Part shown: positions 7,103 through 11,110 of the stretch, piece by piece
Numbering within the stretch: position 1 is the first letter of the stretch
Layout: the number at the start of each line of letters is the position of its first letter
Assembly: GCA_021783385.1 (NCBI GenBank)
Contig: JAJXTX010000070.1
Span: forward strand, 1-11,110
Direction of reading: 5' to 3'
From: Pseudomonadota bacterium
GTDB taxonomy: Bacteria; Pseudomonadota; Gammaproteobacteria; Xanthomonadales; Rhodanobacteraceae
DNA: 11,110 bases
Position numbers and translations under genes: made by a program
Notes under the pieces: model-generated
The model's input: the letters and a program-made list of their open reading frames with translations, nothing else
Told to the model about the DNA's origin: nothing
The model's database searches: none

Positions 7103-7184
7103 GACGGATCTCCGGGACAGGAATCAGCGGCGGCCGCGACCGCCAGGGCGGGCGCATGCACGTGAGGTCGTCCGCGTTGACTGC

Positions 7185-7226
7185 AGGCTACGCGCGGCCA
7201 CCGCCAGCGGTATTGACCGGGATCAA
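7185..7226 (-). promoter_or_regulatory. FNR/Anr-type class II promoter for usp-ATPase operon
   Basis: The box TTGACCGGGATCAA (7213-7226; TTGATCCCGGTCAA on the minus strand) fits TTGAY-N4-RTCAA exactly. On the minus strand TAGCCT (7185-7190) begins 22 nt beyond the box. This is the -10 position when the box is centred at -41.5, with a predicted start near 7178 and a leader of about 75 nt to the USP ATG. TAGCCT itself is a weak -10 (3 of 6), as expected for an activator-dependent promoter. On the plus strand no -10 lies at the matching distance, so the box probably serves only the minus-strand operon. Confidence 0.8.
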
Positions 7227-7330
7227 GTGGCCGTCGCGCACGTGCGCCACGCGCCGCGAAACTGAATGCACGCTGCGCGGCAGCTGCGCGAAGTCAACGG
7301 CAACATGCAGGCCGCGTTCTGGCTACCCAC

Positions 7331-7348
7331 GGGAGCGCCTGTGCTCCC
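7331..7348 (+). other. Hairpin in the 5' UTR of the 115-aa exported protein gene
   Basis: GGGAGC (7331-7336) and GCTCCC (7343-7348) form a 6-bp GC-rich stem with a 6-nt loop, ending 7 nt before the AAGGAG ribosome binding site. Only two T residues follow, so it is more likely a leader structure or mRNA stabiliser than a terminator. Confidence 0.4.
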
Positions 7349-7367
7349 TTGACCGAAGGAGATTGCC

Positions 7368-7715
7368 ATGCGTCTTTCCGCCCGCCGTAGCTGCCTGATC
7401 CTGCTCAGCCTGACCGCGCTTGCCGTTGCCGTGCCGAGCATGGCGGGTGAGCGCCACGACCACCGCTTCGATCACCGGCACCCGCGCCGCGACCAGGTGG
7501 TGGACCGCGCGCAGAAACAGAACCACCGCATCACCCAGCAGGTGCGCGAGGGCGAACTGACCCACGCCCAGGCGCATGCGCTGCGCGTCAGCGACCATTC
7601 GACCGTGTTGCAGCAGCGCGCCGACGCCAAGGCCAACGGCGGCTACATCACCAAGTCGCAGCAAAAGTCGCTGAACCAGCAGCTCAACGCGAACAGCAAG
7701 CAGATCGGCCACTAG
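7368..7715 (+). CDS. Small exported basic protein of unknown function
   Basis: A 115-residue protein. Residues 1-26 form a clear Sec signal peptide (two Arg, hydrophobic CLILLSLTALAVAV, then SMA before Gly27). The mature part is very polar and His/Arg/Gln-rich: a His-rich start (ERHDHRFDHRHPRRDQ) followed by predicted helices with the pattern RITQQVREGELTHAQAHALR and ANGGYITKSQQKSLNQQLN. This layout recurs in small secreted proteins of unknown role in Xanthomonadales and Burkholderiales. The His cluster could bind metal, but that is speculation. AAGGAGA lies 5 nt before the ATG, so translation should be strong. It diverges from the FNR-controlled usp operon and converges with the next gene. 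No function is claimed. Confidence 0.75.
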   Translation: MRLSARRSCLILLSLTALAVAVPSMAGERHDHRFDHRHPRRDQVVDRAQKQNHRITQQVREGELTHAQAHALRVSDHSTVLQQRADAKANGGYITKSQQKSLNQQLNANSKQIGH

Positions 7716-7754
7716 GCATCGTCATCGGGAAGTGTCCGGGCATGGACGCCCCAT

Positions 7755-7783
7755 GCGCGTGCGCCGAGCCTCAGCGCACGCGC
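7755..7783. terminator. 10-bp GC hairpin between convergent genes, with a stop codon in its loop
   Basis: GCGCGTGCGC (7755-7764) and GCGCACGCGC (7774-7783) are perfect inverted copies with a 9-nt loop. The loop contains the TGA (7771-7773) of the minus-strand gene. It lies 39 nt after the plus-strand gene's stop. A smaller stem, GCATGG-ACGCC-CCATGC (7740-7756), partly overlaps and competes with it. Neither has a U-tract, so a shared 3'-end structure is likelier than a classical terminator. Confidence 0.4.
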
Positions 7784-8271
7784 GTCTCGTCGCCGGCCAT
7801 GGTCGTGGTCCAGCTCTTGCCATCGCTCGACTGCGCCACCTCGAAATGGATGTGGTCGCGCCCATGGAACACATTGGTGGTGCGATAGCGCACGCCCTTG
7901 GGATCGGGCTGGCCGAGATAGGTCCAGCGTTCGCCGGCGATCACCAGTGTCCCGGGTGGTCCCAGCGCGGCGCCGTCGGGCAGCACGACCTGGTTGTGAT
8001 ACTGGCCGGCCACGCGGTCGGGAATGAACAGCACCAGCGCGCCGGGCCTGCCGTTGACGGTCTGCTGGCAGGCGAAGTAGCGCCCGATCTCGACGCAATC
8101 GTTGACCAGCCGATCGGGCTTGCCGGCCGGAGCGGACGCCTTGGTCACCTGCCATGCCCCTGCGTAGAGCCGCAGCGGCGCATACGCGTCGCCCGCGGCT
8201 GCGGCGTGGGCGCAGGTACACAGGGCCGTGCTGATCAGCATGCCGAGCCGGAGCATTTTCTGCATTCGCAT
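7771..8271 (-). CDS. Exported protein of unknown function, possible beta-barrel fold
   Basis: A 166-residue protein not confidently assigned to a family. A signal peptide (MRMQKMLRLGMLISTALCTCAHA) is cleaved near residue 23. The mature part starts LRLYAGAWQVTKA and alternates short strands and turns (VNDCVEIGRYFACQQTVNG, GTLVIAGERWTYLG, RYRTTNVFHGRDHIHFEVA, SSDGKSWTTTMAGDE). This is reminiscent of small lipocalin-like or DUF1579-like barrels. Two cysteines (DC...FAC) could form a disulfide in the periplasm. The frame is open to 8460, but the ATG at 8271 has GGGAG about 9 nt upstream and gives a signal peptide at the N-terminus. An in-frame Met at residue 3 is an alternative. The gene is monocistronic: convergent with the 115-aa gene and separated from the tRNA by its terminator. 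Confidence 0.75.
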   Translation of the reverse strand: MRMQKMLRLGMLISTALCTCAHAAAAGDAYAPLRLYAGAWQVTKASAPAGKPDRLVNDCVEIGRYFACQQTVNGRPGALVLFIPDRVAGQYHNQVVLPDGAALGPPGTLVIAGERWTYLGQPDPKGVRYRTTNVFHGRDHIHFEVAQSSDGKSWTTTMAGDETRVR

Positions 8272-8460
8272 CGCGACGTCTCCCTTGCTGTGGATGAAGT
8301 TGCTTGATGACCGACGCGGGTCTGCAGGCCGATCCGCACATCGGCGCCTGAGCAAGGCCCGCAAACGCGCCCCCCTGCTGCAGTTCGTTGCGTGTTCGTC
8401 TGACCGCAGGAAGGCCGCAGACACCGGCACCGCGGCAAGACTGCCTGCCCCACAATCCAT

Positions 8461-8492
8461 AAAAAAACCCGCCGGGCTGGGCGCCTGACGGG
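8461..8492 (-). terminator. Rho-independent terminator of tRNA-Lys
   Basis: Read on the minus strand, CCCGTC-A-GGC, a GCCCA loop, then GCC-C-GGCGGG fold into a 9-bp stem with one A/C mismatch and one G-U pair. Seven T residues follow directly. It begins 8 nt after the tRNA 3' end and would also end read-through from alkB/cysNC. Confidence 0.88.
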
Positions 8493-8500
8493 TCGCGATC

Positions 8501-8576
8501 TGGTGGGCCGTCCGGGATTCGAACCCGGGACCAATAGATTAAAAGTCTACTGCTCTACCAACTGAGCTAACGGCCC
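8501..8576 (-). tRNA. tRNA-Lys, anticodon UUU
   Basis: This is a 76-nt tRNA with encoded CCA (8501-8503). The acceptor arms GGGCCGT and ACGGCCC pair over 7 bp. The D-arm is GCTCAGTTGGTAGAGC. The anticodon loop CTTTTAA carries TTT, giving Lys. The T-arm CCGGG-TTCGAAT-CCCGG is perfect. Confidence 0.97.
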
Positions 8577-8600
8577 GACATCCGGAAAGGCAAGCGTTCA

Positions 8601-8629
8601 ATTTTACGGGCTGGGTCGCAACGGCACAA
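8601..8629 (-). promoter_or_regulatory. Candidate tRNA-Lys promoter inside the 3' end of alkB
   Basis: On the minus strand TTGTGC (8624-8629) and TAAAAT (8601-8606) are separated by 17 nt. TAAAAT matches 5 of 6 of the -10 consensus, and its first three bases are the TAA stop codon of alkB. Transcription would start near 8594, about 18 nt before the mature tRNA. The -35 is weak (TTG only). Confidence 0.45.
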
Positions 8630-9311
8630 GCAACGGTCCGATCCAGCGGAAGGTGAGGTTGATCCGCGCGGACCGCACCGCGCGATCCTTCGGCACGTCG
8701 TGCCGGTACAGCCGCTGGGTGCCGCCGGCCATGCGCAGCAGGCTGCCGTGCGGCAGGCGCAGGCGGCAGCTGTCGGCCGGGGCCGCACGCACGCCGCGCG
8801 GCAGCCGGCGGCGCAGGCGGAAGCCGCGCTCGGCGCCCAGGCTCAGCGAAGCGATCACCGGCTGCGCGCCCAGCTCCGGCTCATCATCGCTGTGCCAGCC
8901 CATCGAATCGTTGCCGTCGCGGTAGAGGTTGGCCAGCACGCTGTTGAAGCGCGCGTCGCAGGCGGCCTCGATGCGCGCGCGCAGCAGCGCCAGCGCGGGC
9001 GGCCACGCACGCGGCTCGAAGCGCGTGCGCGCATAGGTGTAGAGGGCGCCGGCGTCGCCGATCCAGCAGCTCAGCCGCGGCGAGGCCAGCTCGCGACCGA
9101 ACAGGCGGATGCGATGGGTCTCCCACGGGATCGTCGCGGCGAGCGCGGCAAACAGCACATCCGCCTCGTCCGGCATCAGCCAGCCTGGATCGAACGTCAC
9201 GTCCGCCCCGTCCAGCGCGATGCGCTGCCAGCCAGGCGCACAGGCGGCCGCTGCACACTCGCCGAACAGATCCGGCGGGTGTGCAGTGGCGGTGTCGTCG
9301 CGTGAGTTCAC
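8604..9311 (-). CDS. alkB: AlkB-family alpha-ketoglutarate-dependent dioxygenase
   Basis: A 235-residue 2-oxoglutarate/Fe(II) dioxygenase, predicted to remove alkyl groups from N1-methyladenine and N3-methylcytosine in DNA or RNA. The iron triad is visible: H140 and D142 in WHSDDE, and H204 in YRHDVPK. The 2-oxoglutarate-binding motif RINLTFR spans 216-222 (R216, R222). The substrate-side segment [20 protein letters not shown] (123-142) is typical of the AlkB/ALKBH2-3 group. The chosen start is GTG at 9311, which overlaps the cysNC stop by 4 nt (GTGA) and implies translational coupling. The frame remains open far upstream inside cysNC, but only as its shadow. Pairing with sulfate activation is unusual; no shared pathway is evident. 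The gene ends 27 nt before tRNA-Lys. Family call is strong; exact substrate is unknown. Confidence 0.92.
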   Translation of the reverse strand: MNSRDDTATAHPPDLFGECAAAACAPGWQRIALDGADVTFDPGWLMPDEADVLFAALAATIPWETHRIRLFGRELASPRLSCWIGDAGALYTYARTRFEPRAWPPALALLRARIEAACDARFNSVLANLYRDGNDSMGWHSDDEPELGAQPVIASLSLGAERGFRLRRRLPRGVRAAPADSCRLRLPHGSLLRMAGGTQRLYRHDVPKDRAVRSARINLTFRWIGPLLVPLRPSP

Positions 9312-11110
9312 ACCGGGCCGGAGCCGGCACCCTGCAGGGCGAGCAGCCGCTCGCAGAGCTGCTCGGCCAGCTGCTCGGCGCGCTGGCCTGCGCTGAGCAG
9401 GTGCACGTCGGGCGACTCGGGCCGCTCGTATGGCGCGTCGATGCCGGTGAAGTTGCGGATCGTGCCGGCGCGGGCCTTCTGGTACAGGCCCTTGGGATCG
9501 CGCTGCTCGCACACGTCCAGCGGCGCATCCACGAACACTTCCAGAAACTCGCCCTCGTCGAACAGCTCGCGCGCCGAGCGCCGCTCGCTGCGGTACGGCG
9601 AGATCGCGCTGACCAGCACGATCAGCCCCGCATCCACCATCAGGTGCGCCACCTCGGCGATGCGCCGGATGTTCTCCACGCGATCCTCCGGGGTGAAGCC
9701 CAGATCCTTGTTGATGCCGTGGCGCACGTTGTCGCCATCGAGCAGATAGGTGTGATAGCCGAGCGCGTGCAGCCGCCGTTCCACCAGATTGGCGATGGTC
9801 GACTTGCCGGCGCCGGACAGCCCGGTGAACCACAGGCACAGCGGCTGCTGGCCCTTGCTGGCGCCGCGCACCGCCTTGTCGATGTCGACGTGCTGCCAGT
9901 GCACGTTGGACGAGCGCTCCAGCGCGAAGTCGAGCATGCCGCAGGCCACCGTGGCGTGGCTCTGGCGGTCGATCAGGATGAAGCCGCCCAGCGTGCGGTT
10001 GACTGCATAGGCCTCGAATGCGATCGCCTCGTCCAGCCCGAGCGTGCAGTAGCCCACCTCGTTGAGATCGAGATGGCGCGCCGCCAGCCGCGACTGGCTG
10101 TTGACGTCCACCTTGTACTTGATCGACATCACGCGGGCGTTGACGGTGCGCGTACCCACCTTCAGCCGGTAGGTGCGGTTGGGCAGCAGCGGCGCATCGC
10201 CCAGCCACAGCACGTGGCAGGTGAACTGGTCGGCCACCGCGGCCGGTCGCAGCGCGTCGGCGATCACGTCGCCGCGGCTGACATCCACTTCGCGATGCAG
10301 GCACAGCGTGACGGCCTCGCCGGCCGACGCCTGCTGCTGCTCGCCGCCGGGCCCGAGAATGCGCTCCACCCGCGCGCGCTGCAGCCCGGGCTGCACCACG
10401 ATCTCGTCACCGCGCGCCACGCTGCCGCCGCAGACGGTGCCGGCATAGCCGCGGAAGGTCTGGTCCGGACGATTCACCCACTGCACCGGCATGCGGAAAT
10501 CCTGCGCGCGGAACGGCGTCGCATCGACTGTCTCCAGCAGCTGCAGCAGGCTGGGGCCGCTGTACCAGGGCATCCGCGGCGAGCGCGCGCTGACGTTGTC
10601 GCCGCTCGGCGCCGCCACCGGCAGGCACTGCACGTGGCTGACGCCGAGTTCCTGCGCCAGCCGCCGGTACTGTGCCGCGATGGCGGTGTAGACGGCCTCG
10701 TCGTAGTCGACCAGATCCATCTTGTTGACCGCCAGCAGCACGTGGCGGATGCCCAGCAGCGCGCAGATGTAGGTATGCCGGCGCGTCTGCGGCAGCAGGC
10801 CCTTGCGCGCATCCACCAGCACCACCGCCAGCTCGGCGTTGGAGGCCCCGGTAGCCATGTTGCGCGTGTATTGCTCGTGCCCCGGGCAGTCGGCCACGAT
10901 GAAACTGCGCTGCGCGGTGTGGAAGTAGCGGTACGCCACGTCGATGGTGATGCCCTGCTCGCGCTCGGCGTCCAGGCCATCGGTGAGCAGCGAGAAATCG
11001 AGCACGTCCGTCGCTCCCGGCATCCTGCCTCCCGCGACACTAGTGCTTCCCTGCACGTCCGTCGCTCCCGGCATCCTGCCTCCCGCGACACTAGTGCTTC
11101 CCTGCACGTC
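9308..11110 (-). CDS. cysNC: Bifunctional sulfate adenylyltransferase subunit 1 / adenylylsulfate kinase (5' end outside window)
   Basis: A fused CysN-CysC: the GTPase subunit of ATP sulfurylase makes APS and the kinase domain makes PAPS for assimilatory sulfate reduction. 600 residues are present; the G1 P-loop and true start lie beyond the right edge. Numbering from the edge, switch I is in [16 protein letters not shown] (48-63), G3 is [17 protein letters not shown] (74-90) and G4 is NKMD (129-132). The EF-Tu-like beta-barrel domains run over about 200-410. The CysC part starts near 420, with P-loop GLSGAGKST (430-438), DGDNVRHG and the [12 protein letters not shown] segment. CysN residues just before [10 protein letters not shown] are replaced or extended by a 17-residue unit repeated in tandem (DNA repeat 11002-11110). 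The GTG at 11107 is inside a repeat and is not a start. alkB follows with a 4-nt overlap; cysD is expected upstream. Confidence 0.93.
   Translation of the reverse strand, partial: DVQGSTSVAGGRMPGATDVQGSTSVAGGRMPGATDVLDFSLLTDGLDAEREQGITIDVAYRYFHTAQRSFIVADCPGHEQYTRNMATGASNAELAVVLVDARKGLLPQTRRHTYICALLGIRHVLLAVNKMDLVDYDEAVYTAIAAQYRRLAQELGVSHVQCLPVAAPSGDNVSARSPRMPWYSGPSLLQLLETVDATPFRAQDFRMPVQWVNRPDQTFRGYAGTVCGGSVARGDEIVVQPGLQRARVERILGPGGEQQQASAGEAVTLCLHREVDVSRGDVIADALRPAAVADQFTCHVLWLGDAPLLPNRTYRLKVGTRTVNARVMSIKYKVDVNSQSRLAARHLDLNEVGYCTLGLDEAIAFEAYAVNRTLGGFILIDRQSHATVACGMLDFALERSSNVHWQHVDIDKAVRGASKGQQPLCLWFTGLSGAGKSTIANLVERRLHALGYHTYLLDGDNVRHGINKDLGFTPEDRVENIRRIAEVAHLMVDAGLIVLVSAISPYRSERRSARELFDEGEFLEVFVDAPLDVCEQRDPKGLYQKARAGTIRNFTGIDAPYERPESPDVHLLSAGQRAEQLAEQLCERLLALQGAGSGPV
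11002..11110. repeat. 51-bp tandem direct repeat inside cysN (two full copies, a third begun)
   Basis: Copies at 11002-11052 and 11053-11103 are identical, and 11104-11110 starts a third, so the array continues past the window. The length is a multiple of three and no frame-breaking stop occurs. The minus strand encodes [17 protein letters not shown] per copy. Each copy contains the 8-bp palindrome CACTAGTG and a GTCGC...GCGAC pair of short inverted ends. It looks like an interspersed mini-repeat amplified in a coding region; the origin is inferred. Confidence 0.9.

Noticed and set aside
6669..7157. N-terminal extension of the ATPase frame to 926 residues
   Set aside because: It overlaps the entire USP gene on the same strand and has no heavy-metal-binding domain. 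The coupled TTG at 6668 is preferred.
8283..8300. DnaA-box-like CATCCACAG on the minus strand upstream of the 166-aa gene
   Set aside because: It is a single imperfect match to TTATCCACA with no neighbouring boxes or AT-rich unwinding element, so there is no case for an origin.
8501..8576. tRNA-Lys as an integration (attachment) site
   Set aside because: Both sides hold ordinary chromosomal genes. There is no integrase gene and no direct repeat of the tRNA 3' end in the window.
9312..10304. Upstream extension of the alkB frame to 566 residues
   Set aside because: It is the shadow of the CysC domain in an alternative frame. The GTG at 9311 overlapping the cysNC stop gives a normal AlkB length.
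11002..11110. CRISPR array
   Set aside because: The copies are directly adjacent with no unique spacers and lie in frame inside cysN, so this is a tandem coding repeat.

Overview
The window is about 65-70% GC and tightly packed. It looks like a gammaproteobacterium of the Xanthomonadales, most likely the Rhodanobacter/Dyella group. This rests on the fused CysNC, the style of the small exported proteins and the overall composition. It is inferred, because no search could be run.

Layout: (1) 1-1650 holds two different L,D-transpeptidases back to back. A YcbB/LdtD-type enzyme on the minus strand is cut off by the left edge, and a YkuD_2-type exported enzyme lies on the plus strand. They share a 133-nt divergent region. 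(2) 1882-7102 is an all-minus-strand block that looks like an oxygen-responsive module. In transcription order (right to left) it runs: single-domain universal stress protein (USP); P1B-type metal ATPase with a C-terminal hemerythrin domain (start overlaps the USP stop); FNR regulator with the complete 4Fe-4S cysteine set; GNAT acetyltransferase; tandem-domain USP. Near-consensus FNR boxes lie upstream of the first USP (7213-7226) and of the GNAT gene (3440-3453). Both sit at the distance from a -10-like hexamer expected of class II FNR promoters. So the locus appears to carry an oxygen sensor together with two operons it probably controls. (3) 7368-8271 has two convergent genes for small exported proteins of unknown function. 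(4) 8461-8576 is tRNA-Lys(UUU) with a strong rho-independent terminator. (5) 8604-11110 has alkB (2-oxoglutarate/Fe(II) dioxygenase) overlapping by 4 nt the 3' end of cysNC, the fused sulfate adenylyltransferase subunit 1/APS kinase. cysNC runs off the right edge.

The points of most interest are the two-promoter FNR module around a hemerythrin-tailed metal pump, and a 51-bp tandem repeat inserted in frame in the G domain of CysN. The repeat gives 17 residues per copy and continues past the window edge. No stretch over 300 bases lacks a gene. The longest gaps are 7103-7367 (FNR promoter and a 5'-UTR hairpin) and 1651-1881 (inverted repeats between convergent genes).
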